A stretch of DNA of 59,800 nucleotides from Roseomonas rosulenta (GCF_016106005.1 NZ_JACADR010000005.1:1-59800), one strand, 5' to 3'. Positions 40,364-49,372 are shown, counted from the first letter of the stretch. Numbers and translations are program-made. Notes: generated by a model from the letters alone, not told the origin.

Positions 40364-40467
40364 GTGAGATCTCCTTCAAAGGGGTTCAGTGCGCGGCCAC
40401 GCGCGTCGCCACGCAGCGTCCTGTCCCGGGGGGGGCCGGGGCGCGCGCGGCGGGCTGGCGTCGCGGT

Positions 40468-40653
40468 CTAGTAGGCCGGCTGCACCAGCACCGTGGACGG
40501 CGCGCCGGAGCTCGGGCGCGTGACGATGGTTGTCGTCGGCGCTGGCTGGTCACGGATCACGACCTGCTCCGGCGGCCGGTTGTTGACGGTGCAGCCGCCC
40601 AGCAGAAGGGTGCCGAGCGCCGCGGCCTGCGCCGCGCGGATGGAGATTCGCAT
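40468..40653 (-). CDS. small lipoprotein, hypothetical
   Basis: A 61-residue lipoprotein: signal MRISIRAAQAAALGTLLLGG with lipobox LLGGC (Cys21), then a short Pro/Thr/Val-rich mature region (PAPTTTIVTRPSSGAPSTVLV) with no recognisable domain. It lies 104 bp downstream of the preceding exported-protein gene's start side and is probably independently transcribed. Real-gene support rests on the lipobox and on its codon bias. Confidence 0.55.
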   Translation of the reverse strand: MRISIRAAQAAALGTLLLGGCTVNNRPPEQVVIRDQPAPTTTIVTRPSSGAPSTVLVQPAY

Positions 40654-40670
40654 GTGAGGTACTCCGTCGT

Positions 40671-40699
40671 GGCCGGCTGGCGCCTCGCGGCGCCCGGCC
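40671..40699. promoter_or_regulatory. GC-rich imperfect hairpin in the lipoprotein / csaA divergent gap
   Basis: GGCGCC (40679) and GGCGCC (40689) around TCGC, extended outward by GGCCG with CGGCC across a 3-nt bulge. It would form in the 5' leader of the small lipoprotein mRNA. The rest of the 296-bp gap shows no gene. Confidence 0.35.
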
Positions 40700-40949
40700 G
40701 GGCCAATGTGCCGCCTTGCGCTCAGGTCCGAGCGTACATGACGTGAACGCGACAGGGCCGGCGGGGTTGCATCCTGCCTGCCCGATATGCGCACCGCGGG
40801 CGACAGTCCTGCCCAGGATTCACGCGCGCGATGGCGATGCAGGCCTCCGGCGCGACGCCCGCCCCGACCGGCCCCGCCGACAGCCGGCAGGACAGGCAAG
40901 GCCGTGCGGGGAGTTTCCACGTCCCACCATTCTGATCTAGACGCAGCGC

Positions 40950-41291
40950 ATGGACAGCCCCGCCACGACCGAGGATTTCGATCGCCTGGACATCCGCGTC
41001 GGCACCGTCGTGGACGCCCAGCCCTTCCCTGAGGCGCGCAAGCCCTCCATCCGGCTCTGGGTGGATTTCGGCGGCACGCTCGGGGTGAAGCGGTCCTCCG
41101 CGCAGATCACCGTGCACTACGCGCCCGACCGGCTGATCGGCCGCCAGGTGATGGCGGTGATGAACTTCGCCCCGCGTCGCATCGCGGGCTTCGAGAGCGA
41201 GGTGCTGGTGCTCGGCGTGCCGGACGAGAACGGCGCAGTGGTGCTGCTGAAGCCGGACCTGCGGGTGCCCGACGGGGGAAAGATGTTCTGA
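40950..41291 (+). CDS. csaA: tRNA-binding protein CsaA
   Basis: A 113-residue OB-fold tRNA-binding domain protein with chaperone-like activity in Bacillus. Begins [24 protein letters not shown], with [43 protein letters not shown] as the core, matching CsaA in length and motif. Its stop overlaps the phosphoribosyltransferase ATG by one base, so the two are coupled. Confidence 0.92.
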   Translation: MDSPATTEDFDRLDIRVGTVVDAQPFPEARKPSIRLWVDFGGTLGVKRSSAQITVHYAPDRLIGRQVMAVMNFAPRRIAGFESEVLVLGVPDENGAVVLLKPDLRVPDGGKMF

Positions 41292-41770
41292 TGGCGCAGA
41301 AATACTACACGGTCACCTGGGACCAGCTGCACCGCGACAGCAAGGCGCTGGCCTGGCGGCTGCTCGAACGCGGCCCCTACAAGGGCATCGTCGCCATCAC
41401 CCGCGGCGGGCTGATCCCGGCCGCGATCATCGCGCGCGAACTGGATTGCCGGCTGATCGAGAGCGTCTCGATCATCACCTATGACGAGCAGACGCGCGGC
41501 GAACCGAGCGTGGCGAAGCCCCCGGCGGCGGCCGGCGACGGCGAGGGCTGGCTGATCCTGGACGACCTGGTGGATACCGGCACCACTGCGCGCGTGGTCC
41601 GCGCCCTGCTGCCCAAGGCCCATTTCGCGACGGTCTACGCGAAGCCCGCCGGCAAGCCGACGGTGGATACCTTCATCACCGAGGTGTCGCAGGACACCTG
41701 GATCCTGTTCCCCTGGGACACGGAGCCGCAATTCATCGCACCGATCGCGAAGACGGCGGCGGCGCAGTAG
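41291..41770 (+). CDS. gpt: xanthine(-guanine) phosphoribosyltransferase
   Basis: Purine salvage enzyme of 159 residues converting xanthine or guanine with PRPP to the nucleotide. The PRPP loop is [13 protein letters not shown]; the N-terminal [16 protein letters not shown] and [17 protein letters not shown] segments match E. coli Gpt. Its final codon abuts the stop of the convergent CorC-type gene with no gap. Confidence 0.92.
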   Translation: MAQKYYTVTWDQLHRDSKALAWRLLERGPYKGIVAITRGGLIPAAIIARELDCRLIESVSIITYDEQTRGEPSVAKPPAAAGDGEGWLILDDLVDTGTTARVVRALLPKAHFATVYAKPAGKPTVDTFITEVSQDTWILFPWDTEPQFIAPIAKTAAAQ

Positions 41771-43069
41771 TCAGGCCACGACCTCCTCCCGGCTCGCCAG
41801 CACCTTGTCCACGCGGCGGCCGTCCATGTCCACGATCTCGAAGCGCCAGCCGGCCCAGACGATGCGGTCGCCCTCCTTCGGCACGCGATTGAGCAGCGCC
41901 AGCATCAGCCCCGCCACCGTGTGGTAGGTGCCCGCCCCGGGCAGTTCCGGCAGATCAAGCCGCGCGCGCAGCTCGTCCGAGGGCATGGACCCGTCGAGCA
42001 GCAGTGACCCGTCATGGCGCTCCACCGCATCGCCGCCGGTCAGCACCTCGGCCGCGCCGAGTTCGCCCACGATCGCCTCGAGCAGGTCGGAGGCCGTCAC
42101 CACCCCCTCGAAGGAGCCGTATTCGTCGAGCACCAGCGCCATCCCCAGCGCATCCCCGCGCAGCCGCTCCAGCGCATCGAGCGCGGAGAGCGTGTCGGGC
42201 AGCGCGAGCGGCTGGCGCAGCACGGCATCGAGGGCCAGCGGCGCGCCCTCCAGCATCTGGTCCAGCAGGTCCTTCGCCACCACCACGCCGACCACGTTGT
42301 CCACGCGCCCGTCCGCCACCACGAAGCGCATCACGTCGCGCGCGCGCAGCGTGGCGGCGATCTCCGCCGGCGTGTCGGAACGGTCGAGCCAGGCGAGGTC
42401 GTTGCGCGGCGTCATCAGCGCGCGGACCGGCTTGTCGGCCAGGCGCAGCACGCGCTCGATCATGTGGCGTTCCTCGGATTCCAGGGCGCCGGCCTGCACG
42501 CCCTCGGCGACCACCGCCTTCACCTCCTCCTCCGTCACCGACTGCTCGCCCGGCCGGGCGGGGCCGAAGAAGCGCAACACGAAGGCCGAGGACTTCCCCA
42601 GCACCCAAACGATCGGCAGCGACACGCGCGACAGCAGCGCGAGCGGCCGCGCGACGATCACCGCCACCCGCTCCGGGTTGCGCAGGGCGACCTGCTTCGG
42701 GACCAGCTCGCCGAGAATGAGGCTGAGATAGGTGATCGCGATGACCACCAGGGCGAAGGCGATCTCGACGCCATAGGGTGCGACGCCCGGGATGGCGTTG
42801 AGCGCGCCGCCCAGCGTGCTGGCCAGCCGCGCGCCGCCGAAGGCACCGGCGAAGATGCCCACCAGCGTGATTCCGACCTGCACGGTCGGCAGGAAGCGCT
42901 GCGGATCGTCGGCCAGGGCCAGCGCCGCCTCGGCGCCCAGGCTGCCCTGGCGCTGCATGGCCATGAGCCGCGACCTGCGGGAGGAGACGATGGCCAGCTC
43001 ACTCATTGCGAAGGCGCCATTGACCAGCACGAGCAGCAGGATCACGCCGATCTCGAGAAGTGTACCCAT
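41771..43069 (-). CDS. hemolysin family / CorC-type membrane protein (DUF21-CBS-CorC_HlyC)
   Basis: A 432-residue inner-membrane protein linked to magnesium and other ion homeostasis. Four-helix DUF21 domain at the N-terminus (LLEIGVILLLVLVNGAFAMSELAIVSSRRSRL...), two CBS domains (MTPRNDLAWLD... and LPDTLSALDALERL), and a C-terminal CorC_HlyC domain (GTYHTVAGLMLALLNRVPKEGD). The start at MGTLLEIG removes an unlikely 29-residue extension. A true haemolysin role is not implied. Confidence 0.92.
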   Translation of the reverse strand: MGTLLEIGVILLLVLVNGAFAMSELAIVSSRRSRLMAMQRQGSLGAEAALALADDPQRFLPTVQVGITLVGIFAGAFGGARLASTLGGALNAIPGVAPYGVEIAFALVVIAITYLSLILGELVPKQVALRNPERVAVIVARPLALLSRVSLPIVWVLGKSSAFVLRFFGPARPGEQSVTEEEVKAVVAEGVQAGALESEERHMIERVLRLADKPVRALMTPRNDLAWLDRSDTPAEIAATLRARDVMRFVVADGRVDNVVGVVVAKDLLDQMLEGAPLALDAVLRQPLALPDTLSALDALERLRGDALGMALVLDEYGSFEGVVTASDLLEAIVGELGAAEVLTGGDAVERHDGSLLLDGSMPSDELRARLDLPELPGAGTYHTVAGLMLALLNRVPKEGDRIVWAGWRFEIVDMDGRRVDKVLASREEVVA

Positions 43070-43426
43070 TGCGGTAAGTGCGACCTCCGGCACGACGCAT
43101 AGAGCATCGAGCGGCGAGCCGTAACCGGGGAATGCCGCGCCGGGCTGAGCGCGCAACAGGTACTACACGAGAGCGTGATACACTCTAAGATTGTGTGACC
43201 GCTCCCGGCCCTGCCACCAGATGCGGGGCAACCCAGCTCGCACACGACTCGCAGAATTTACCGTAACTCTTTGCTTTTTGGTGTTTTTGATGCGTTCTCA
43301 CACCATGGATCACACTCACTCCGATTCGCGCCTTTTCGCGACGAATACGCGAAAGCGAGACAGTTTCCTCTCGCCTCAGCCGCGGAGATTCACTAAAAGA
43401 ATATTAACAAGCCGTGCCGAGGCCCC
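43070..43426. promoter_or_regulatory. AT-rich 357-bp divergent control region
   Basis: Clearly less GC-rich than the rest (for example TTTGCTTTTTGGTGTTTTTG at 43270). It contains an imperfect dyad AGAGCGTGATACACTCT at 43170-43186 near the CorC-gene promoter side, a TTTCGCG/CGCGAAA hairpin at 43334-43354, three GANTC sites (43246, 43323, 43387) and a CtrA-like box at 43393-43408. Short open frames inside look non-coding. It must drive the CorC-type gene leftward and the small coiled-coil gene rightward. Confidence 0.6.
43393..43408 (+). promoter_or_regulatory. CtrA-like binding site CTAA-N7-TTAAC
   Basis: CTAA, seven bases (AAGAATA), TTAAC: one mismatch from the alphaproteobacterial CtrA consensus TTAA-N7-TTAAC. 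It ends 18 bp before the ATG of the downstream gene. TTAA tetramers are scarce in this GC-rich background, which makes a chance match less likely. Confidence 0.5.
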
Positions 43427-43756
43427 ATGTCTGCAACCCTCCCGCCGACACCTTCGTCCGCAACCGCCAAGGCCATCGCCGCGCGGGGAGCGCCGGCGGA
43501 CATCGCCGCCTTCCCCCTGCGCCCGGAAGATCGCCTCCGCCTGGCGCTCCGCCGCCTCGACGAGGCCATTGCCGACCAGTCCGACGCCACCGCCGGCCTC
43601 CGGGCCGCCATCGGCGACCTCTCCACCACCATGGCGCGGCTCGGCCAGAGCGTGAACGGCTACCGCTCCGCCCTCGATTCCACCGCCGCCGAGATCGAGC
43701 GCGCGCTGGCCGCCTCCCGCACGCTGCAGGCCACCGCCGACCGCATGGCGGTCTGA
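43427..43756 (+). CDS. small coiled-coil protein, hypothetical
   Basis: A 109-residue soluble protein. An Ala/Pro-rich N-terminus precedes a heptad-like region (LRLALRRLDEAIADQSDATAGLRAAIGDLSTTMARLGQSVNGYRSALDSTAAEIERALAAS, residues about 37-98) predicted to form a coiled coil. No family recognised. The upstream CtrA-like and GANTC sites suggest cell-cycle or motility-linked expression. Followed by a GC hairpin. Confidence 0.6.
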   Translation: MSATLPPTPSSATAKAIAARGAPADIAAFPLRPEDRLRLALRRLDEAIADQSDATAGLRAAIGDLSTTMARLGQSVNGYRSALDSTAAEIERALAASRTLQATADRMAV

Positions 43757-43786
43757 CGCGGCGCGGGGCCTTGCCCCCGCCCCGTC
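43755..43786 (+). terminator. GC hairpin after the coiled-coil gene
   Basis: GCGGGG (43763) pairs with CCCCGC (43775) around CCTTGC; GACG and CGTC extend it imperfectly. It begins at the stop codon and separates the gene from eda. Confidence 0.4.
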
Positions 43787-43823
43787 ATCGGCCAAGCATG
43801 GCGGCCCCGGAGGCCCGACCGCC

Positions 43824-44450
43824 ATGCACCCCCTGATCCCACGCCTGCGCCAGGCCCGCATCATCCCGGTGGTGCGCGCCAGCACCGCCGCGCGCGCCGC
43901 CACCGCCGTCGCCTGGCTGCAGGAGGCCGGCATGACCGTCTTCGAGATCACCATGACGGTGCCCGAGGCCCCCGCCCTGATCCGGGCCCTCTCGGCCGAC
44001 CCGGCCCTGTTGGTGGGTGCGGGCACCGTGCCCGATGCCCGCGCCGCCGAGGCCTGCCTCGAGGCCGGGGCGCGCTTCATCGTCGCCCCCTGGGTCGATG
44101 CCACCCTCGCCGCGCCCGTCCAGGACGCCGGCGCATGCCTGATGCTGGGCGCCCTCACGCCCACCGAGGTCCGCGCCGCGCTCGCCGCCGGCGCCGACGT
44201 GGTGAAGATCTTCCCGGCCGCCTCCGCCGGCGGTCCCGCCCACATCAAGGCGCTGCGCGCGGTCTTCCCCGATGTCGCGTTCTGCCCGACCGGCGGCGTG
44301 GATGCGCGCAACGCACCCGACTACCTCGCCGCCGGCGCCGCCTTCGTGGGCATCGGCGGCAGGCTGGTGGACGAGGCGCTGGTCGCCGCCGGCGACCGCA
44401 AGGCCGTGATGCAGGCGGCCGAGGACGCGCTCGGCATCATGCGCACCTGA
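43824..44450 (+). CDS. eda: 2-dehydro-3-deoxyphosphogluconate aldolase (KDPG aldolase)
   Basis: Class I aldolase splitting KDPG into pyruvate and glyceraldehyde-3-phosphate (Entner-Doudoroff). 208 residues; catalytic Glu41 in VFEITMTVPEA and Schiff-base Lys128 in DVVKIFPAASAGG. Also shows VGAGTVPD and CPTGGVDARNAPDYLAAGA. kdgK starts 2 nt after its stop, so the pair handles KDG-derived hexuronate or gluconate breakdown. Confidence 0.94.
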   Translation: MHPLIPRLRQARIIPVVRASTAARAATAVAWLQEAGMTVFEITMTVPEAPALIRALSADPALLVGAGTVPDARAAEACLEAGARFIVAPWVDATLAAPVQDAGACLMLGALTPTEVRAALAAGADVVKIFPAASAGGPAHIKALRAVFPDVAFCPTGGVDARNAPDYLAAGAAFVGIGGRLVDEALVAAGDRKAVMQAAEDALGIMRT

Positions 44451-44452
44451 CG

Positions 44453-45373
44453 ATGCCGGACCTGCTCTGCCTCGGCGAACCGATGCTGGAGTTCAACCGC
44501 CAGCCGGCCGGCCCCGATGGCCGCGTGCTCTATCTCGAGGGCCATGGTGGCGACACCTCGAACGCCGCCATCGCCGCGGCGCGGTCCGGCGCCTCGGTCG
44601 GGTATGTCACCGCGATCGGCACCGACGTGCCGGGTGACAGCTTCCTCACCCTCTGGGCGGCCGAAGGCGTGGACACCGCCACCGTGATCCGCAATCCCGA
44701 GGCGCCGACAGGGATCTACGTGGTCACGCACGATGCGCAGGGCCACCACTTCACCTTCTACCGCGCCGGTTCCGCCGCCGCGCGCTACCGCCCGGCCGAC
44801 CTGCCGGAGGCGGCGATCCGCAGCGCGCGCATCCTGCACCTGTCCGGCATCAGCCAGGCCATCTCCGAGAGCGCCTGCGACGCCGGCTTCCGCGCCATCG
44901 AGATCGCCCGCGCCGCGGGCGTGCGCGTCTCCTACGACACCAACCTGCGGCTTCGCCTGTGGCCTGCCGCGCGCGCCGCAGCGGTGATCCACGCCGCCAT
45001 CGCCATGGCCGACATCGCCCTGCCCTCGCTCGACGACGCCACCGCGCTGACCGGGCTCGCAGACCCCGATGCAGTGGCCGACTTCTACCTGCGCCTCTGC
45101 CCCAGCGTCGTGGTGAAATGCGGCGCAGCGGGCTGCCTGGTCGCAACGCGGCAGGCCCGCACGCGCATCGCCGCGCATCGCGTGGATGCCGTCGATGCGA
45201 CCGGCGCGGGGGATACCTTCGCCGGCGCGCTCCTGGCCCGGCTGCTGGCCGGCGACGCGCTCACGGATGCGGCGCGCTACGCCAATGCCGCCGCAGCGCT
45301 CGCCACCACCGGTTACGGCGCGGTGGCGCCGATCCCGCGTGCGGAGGCGGTTCTCGCGCTGCTGCGCGGCTGA
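44453..45373 (+). CDS. kdgK: 2-keto-3-deoxygluconate kinase, PfkB family
   Basis: Phosphorylates KDG to KDPG, the substrate of the preceding aldolase. 306-residue ribokinase-fold protein: GGDTSNAAIAAARSGASVGYVTAIGTD, the PfkB signature DATGAGDTFAGALLARLLAG with the catalytic Asp, and the YRAGSAAARY substrate loop typical of KdgK. Ends 9 bp from the convergent MlrC-like gene. Confidence 0.92.
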   Translation: MPDLLCLGEPMLEFNRQPAGPDGRVLYLEGHGGDTSNAAIAAARSGASVGYVTAIGTDVPGDSFLTLWAAEGVDTATVIRNPEAPTGIYVVTHDAQGHHFTFYRAGSAAARYRPADLPEAAIRSARILHLSGISQAISESACDAGFRAIEIARAAGVRVSYDTNLRLRLWPAARAAAVIHAAIAMADIALPSLDDATALTGLADPDAVADFYLRLCPSVVVKCGAAGCLVATRQARTRIAAHRVDAVDATGAGDTFAGALLARLLAGDALTDAARYANAAAALATTGYGAVAPIPRAEAVLALLRG

Positions 45374-45382
45374 GAGACCGCG

Positions 45383-46879
45383 TCACTTCCGCCGATTATC
45401 CCCCGGCCGCAGCCGCAGACCCGCGCGCAGATTGGTGAAGGGCAGCACCGCCGGATCGGCCACCACCGGGCCGGGGGCCGCCACCACGATCACCTCGGAG
45501 GCGATCGGCTGGAAGTCGGCGCGGAAATGCACGCTCGACTTCACCGCGACGATCCGCTGCTCGGCCGGCTCGATGCCGACATGGCGGAATAGCGCCTGGT
45601 CATGCGCCTGCATCTTGCGCGTGACGATGATGACGCGCACGCCGGGTGCAACGCGCACCAGCGCGGAAGGGCCGAGATCCGCCGGGTTCCCAGCACCCAT
45701 CGGGCCGGTGAGCGTGAAGCGGCCATCGCTCAGCCGCTCGACCACCGCGGTGACCTGCAGCGGCGCGCCGTCGCTCTTGCCACCGAGTTCGAGCGTGAGC
45801 GTCGCCCCCTCCCCCGCCGCATGGCAGGCGGAAGCGGCCTCGGCATCGTTCATCGGCGCCAGCACCGCGCCCTGAGCGTCCTGGCGGATCAGTTCCGCGA
45901 GCAGCCCGGTGGTGTCGCCATGCCCGCCGCCGCCAGGGTTGTCCTGCGTATCCGCCAGGATCACCGGCCCCTTGCCCGCGGCGGCCACGGCGCGCGCAAC
46001 CCCCTCGGCCGCGGGCAGCACGCCGAGCGCGAATTCCGGCTCCTTCGCCGCGATGAAGCGCGCCAGCGCATCGGCCGCAGCCGCCGCCTGCTCCGGCGTG
46101 TCGCCGTAGGATGCGATGGCCATGCCGCAGCCGGGAAAATCCGCATAGGGAAAGCCAAAGCAGAAGCCGAGTTCCCACATGCCCGGCGCTTCGCCAAGCC
46201 GCGCACGTTCCGCCATCACGTCCGCCATCGGCGCGACCATGGTGCATTGGCCCGGCAGCGGGGTCCAATAGTCGATCTCGCGGAACACCTTCGCCGGGCG
46301 GCGCCCCTCGCGGATCATGCGCAGCAGCAGCCGCGTCGCCTGCGCCCCGGCTGGCTTCATGTCGATGTGCGGGTAGGTGCGGAAGGGCACCAGCACGTCG
46401 GAATGCAGCACCATCGCCGCGGTCTTGTTGGCGTGCGGGTCGAGGCTGACGGCGATCGGCACGTCCGGCCCGACCACGGCGCGCACGCGGCGCAGCACCT
46501 CGCCCTCCGCATCGTCGAAGCCGACCGCCACCATAGCGCCATGCAGGTCGAGATAGACGCCATCGAGCGGGCCTTCCTCCAGCGCATCCGACAGGGCCGC
46601 GACCAGCAGGGCGGCGATGCGCTCGAAGGCCTCGGCGGTGACGGGGCCGGCGGGGTTGGCGAAGCCCCAGGCGAGCGGGGCGATGCCGACACCCTCCTCC
46701 TCCGCAACCATGATGGCGCCGGCGGCGGGGCAGGAGGTCGGGCGCAGCGCGTCCAGCAGCGTGTCGCGTTTCTGCAGCGGCGGGAAGCCGCCGGGCCTGA
46801 CGAACTCGCCCCAGCCGGTGGGGAGCGGCGCGAAGGAATGGCTTTCGTGCAGGAAGCCACCGATGGCGATGCGGGTCAT
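45383..46879 (-). CDS. M81-family metallopeptidase (MlrC / microcystinase C-like)
   Basis: A 498-residue cytoplasmic metalloprotein of the MlrC family; MlrC itself cleaves linearised microcystin peptides, but most homologues have unknown substrates. Motifs: IGGFLHESHSFAPLPTGW, YLDLHGAMVAVGFDDAEGEVLRRVR, VSLDPHANKT (zinc site region) and ADTQDNPGGGGHGDTT. Last gene of the peptide/amide operon, 4 bp after the preceding stop. Start at MTRIAIGG. Confidence 0.9.
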   Translation of the reverse strand: MTRIAIGGFLHESHSFAPLPTGWGEFVRPGGFPPLQKRDTLLDALRPTSCPAAGAIMVAEEEGVGIAPLAWGFANPAGPVTAEAFERIAALLVAALSDALEEGPLDGVYLDLHGAMVAVGFDDAEGEVLRRVRAVVGPDVPIAVSLDPHANKTAAMVLHSDVLVPFRTYPHIDMKPAGAQATRLLLRMIREGRRPAKVFREIDYWTPLPGQCTMVAPMADVMAERARLGEAPGMWELGFCFGFPYADFPGCGMAIASYGDTPEQAAAAADALARFIAAKEPEFALGVLPAAEGVARAVAAAGKGPVILADTQDNPGGGGHGDTTGLLAELIRQDAQGAVLAPMNDAEAASACHAAGEGATLTLELGGKSDGAPLQVTAVVERLSDGRFTLTGPMGAGNPADLGPSALVRVAPGVRVIIVTRKMQAHDQALFRHVGIEPAEQRIVAVKSSVHFRADFQPIASEVIVVAAPGPVVADPAVLPFTNLRAGLRLRPGDNRRK

Positions 46880-46883
46880 GGTG

Positions 46884-48140
46884 TCACTCCTTCGCGATGC
46901 CGGCGGTGGCCAGCACGGCATCCGCCAGCACGCGCAGCCCCGCCTCCGCCCATTCCGGCGTGATGCTCTCGGCCTCGTTGTGGCTGATGCCGCCATGGCA
47001 GGGGCAGAAGATCATCGTGGCCGGCACTTTGCGGGCGACATAGACGGCGTCGTGGCCGATGCCCGTGGGCATGTCCATGTGCCGGTAGCCGAGGCGCTGC
47101 GCCGCGTCGCGCACGCGCCCGACCAGCGCGGGGTCGAAGGGTGTGAGCGGCGAGTACCAGAAATCCGCGACGGTGATGCGCACGCCGCGCGCCGCGGCGA
47201 TGGCCGTGGCGCGCGCGCGGATCGCATCCGCCATCTGCGCCAGCAGCGCGGGGTCGTGGTGCCGCGTGTCGATGCTGAACCACACGCGCGAGGGCGCGAT
47301 GTTGCGGCTGTCGGGATAGACCGTGAGCCGGCCCACCGTCGCGCGCCCCGGCTCGCCCGTGGCGGTGACGGAGGCGAGCGCGATCTCCTCGATCGCGGCG
47401 ATCAGCGGGGCGGCCGCCATCAGCGCATCGCGCCGCGCGGCCATGGGGGACCCGCCATGCGCCTCCTCGCCCTCGATCGTCACCTCCAGCCAGTTCTGCG
47501 CCAGCGCGTGGGTGACGACGCCGACATCGCGCCCGGCATCCTCGAGCAGCTTGCCCTGCTCGATATGCAGCTCGAAATAGGCGCCGATGTCGCGCAGCGC
47601 CGCCGGGTCGGCCTCGCCCCGCCAGCCGATGCGCGCGAGCTCGGCGCCGAAGACCGCGCCCTCGCTGTCCTGCTTCGCCAGCACCTCGGCCTCGGTGAAG
47701 ATGCCCATCGCCGCGCCGCTGCCCATCATGGGGGGCGAGAAGCGGGCACCTTCTTCGTTGGTCCAGTTGATCAGCATCAGCGGGGCCTCGGTCTCGATCC
47801 CGGCCTCGTGCACCGCGCGCATGATCTCGAGCCCCGCCAGCACGCCCAGTACGCCGTCGAACTTGCCGCCCGTGGGCTGCGTGTCGAGGTGGCTGCCGAA
47901 GGCCACCGGTTTGCGCGACGGATCGCGCCCGGGCCGCGTCAGCGCCATGTTGCCCAGCCGATCGGTGCTGAGCGTGCAGCCGGCCGCCTCCGCCCAGCGG
48001 CGCAGCAGGTGCCGCCCTTCGGAATCGAGGTCGGTCAACGTCTGGCGGTTGCACCCGCCCTTTGCCGTGCCGCCGATGCGCGCCATCTCCATCAGGCTGT
48101 CCCACAGCCGCGCGCCGGAGAGAGGGATGTTGGTGGTCAT
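46884..48140 (-). CDS. M20 amidohydrolase, allantoate / N-carbamoyl-amino acid hydrolase type (paralogue 1)
   Basis: Di-metal amidase of 418 residues in the hydantoinase/carbamoylase branch of M20. Metal ligands: GSHLDTQPTGGKFDG (His, Asp), WTNEEGARF (Glu) and CHGGISHNEAESI (His). Removes carbamoyl, ureido or related groups from amino-acid derivatives. Overlaps paralogue 2 by 4 nt. The two are similar throughout, indicating tandem duplication. Confidence 0.9.
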   Translation of the reverse strand: MTTNIPLSGARLWDSLMEMARIGGTAKGGCNRQTLTDLDSEGRHLLRRWAEAAGCTLSTDRLGNMALTRPGRDPSRKPVAFGSHLDTQPTGGKFDGVLGVLAGLEIMRAVHEAGIETEAPLMLINWTNEEGARFSPPMMGSGAAMGIFTEAEVLAKQDSEGAVFGAELARIGWRGEADPAALRDIGAYFELHIEQGKLLEDAGRDVGVVTHALAQNWLEVTIEGEEAHGGSPMAARRDALMAAAPLIAAIEEIALASVTATGEPGRATVGRLTVYPDSRNIAPSRVWFSIDTRHHDPALLAQMADAIRARATAIAAARGVRITVADFWYSPLTPFDPALVGRVRDAAQRLGYRHMDMPTGIGHDAVYVARKVPATMIFCPCHGGISHNEAESITPEWAEAGLRVLADAVLATAGIAKE

Positions 48141-49372
48141 GCGAGGCCTCCGGCCGCTTCGATCACCGCCGGGCCCATGGCGGCCAGGCCGGCGGCGCAC
48201 CAGTCGCGCGAGATGCTCTCGGACGGGTGGTGGCTGACGCCGCCATGGCAGGGAATGAACATCAGCGCCGAGGGCACGACGATGCCCACATGCAGCGCAT
48301 CCTGCGGGATCGGCCCGGGCATGTCGCGATGCTTCAGCTGCGCGCCCTGCGCGCCGCGGCGCAGCGCATCGAGCAGCGGCGGCGCGAAGGGCACGCGGGG
48401 ATAGCCGCCGACGCGAATGATCTCGACCGCCACGCCGCGCCGCGCGACCAGGTCTACCACGGTGGCGCGGAAGGCGGCCTCCATGCGCGCATTCCCGTCC
48501 GCATCCGGATGCCGGATATTGGCCGCGAACCGCACCATGGAGGGGATGTTGCCGCGCGCATCCGGCGCGAGCGTGATGCGCGTCGCGGTCGCCATGCCGC
48601 CGGTCTCGGTGGCGATGCGCTCCAACGCCAGCACCAGTTCCGAGGCCGCCGCCAGCGCATCGCGCCGCCCGGCCATGGGGTAGCCGACATGGCCGTCCGT
48701 GCCGGTCACCACCACATCCCACTGCTCGACGCCGATGCAGTGGGTGACGATGCCGATGGGGATGCCCTCGCGCTCCAGGATCGGGCCCTGTTCGATATGC
48801 GCCTCGAAATAGGCGGCGAAGTCGCGTGCCCGTGCCGGGTCCGCGGTGCCGGCCCAGCCGCTGGCGCGTAGCGCATCGCCATAGGTGATCGCGGGGTCGA
48901 AATTGTCCGGCGCGGCGAGCACCTTCGCTTCCTCGATCACACCCATCGCGCCGCCGCTCGCCGACATGGCCGGGCTGAAGCGCGAGCCTTCCTCGTTGGT
49001 CCAGTTCACCACGGTGATGGGCGCTCGGGTGCGCCGGCCGGCCTGGTGCAGCGCGCGGACGATCTCGAGCCCGAGCAGCACGCCATAGGGACCGTCGTAC
49101 TTCCCGCCCGTCGGAACGCTGTCGAGGTGGCTGCCCACCGCGACCGGCTTCGCATCGGCATCGGCGCCGGGATGGGTGCAGTACATGCTGCCGAGGCGAT
49201 CCACCGTGACGGTGCAGCCCGCCGCCTCGGCCCAGTCGCGCAGCAGCGCGCGCGCCTGCGCATCCTCGGGCGAGAGCGCGAGGCGCCTCACGCCGCCCTC
49301 CGGCGTGGCGCCGATGCGCGCCATCTCCTGCAGGCTGTTCCAAAGGCGCTCGGGGTTCAGCGCGATGCTCAT
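48137..49372 (-). CDS. M20 amidohydrolase, allantoate / N-carbamoyl-amino acid hydrolase type (paralogue 2)
   Basis: A 411-residue relative of the preceding enzyme with GSHLDSVPTGGKYDG, WTNEEGSRFSP, YFEAHIEQGPILE and CHGGVSHHPSESI. Paralogue 1 has GARF and LEDAGRDVGVV at the corresponding points, so substrate pockets probably differ. Start MSIALNPERLW removes an unlikely 8-residue extension. Coupled at both ends by 4-nt overlaps. Confidence 0.9.
   Translation of the reverse strand: MSIALNPERLWNSLQEMARIGATPEGGVRRLALSPEDAQARALLRDWAEAAGCTVTVDRLGSMYCTHPGADADAKPVAVGSHLDSVPTGGKYDGPYGVLLGLEIVRALHQAGRRTRAPITVVNWTNEEGSRFSPAMSASGGAMGVIEEAKVLAAPDNFDPAITYGDALRASGWAGTADPARARDFAAYFEAHIEQGPILEREGIPIGIVTHCIGVEQWDVVVTGTDGHVGYPMAGRRDALAAASELVLALERIATETGGMATATRITLAPDARGNIPSMVRFAANIRHPDADGNARMEAAFRATVVDLVARRGVAVEIIRVGGYPRVPFAPPLLDALRRGAQGAQLKHRDMPGPIPQDALHVGIVVPSALMFIPCHGGVSHHPSESISRDWCAAGLAAMGPAVIEAAGGLA

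Noticed and set aside
41771-43069. True haemolysin function for the hemolysin-family protein
   Set aside because: DUF21-CBS-CorC_HlyC proteins are mainly ion-homeostasis proteins; the name is historical.
42004-43102. Plus-strand open frames opposite the CorC-type gene
   Set aside because: Shadow composition (His/Arg/Gln or Ser/Arg-rich) and no ribosome-binding sites; the minus-strand protein has full domain architecture.
43299-43655. Plus-strand frame starting MDHTHSDSRLF in the AT-rich region
   Set aside because: It overlaps the better supported coiled-coil gene in another frame, lacks a ribosome-binding site and turns into Pro/Arg-rich shadow sequence.
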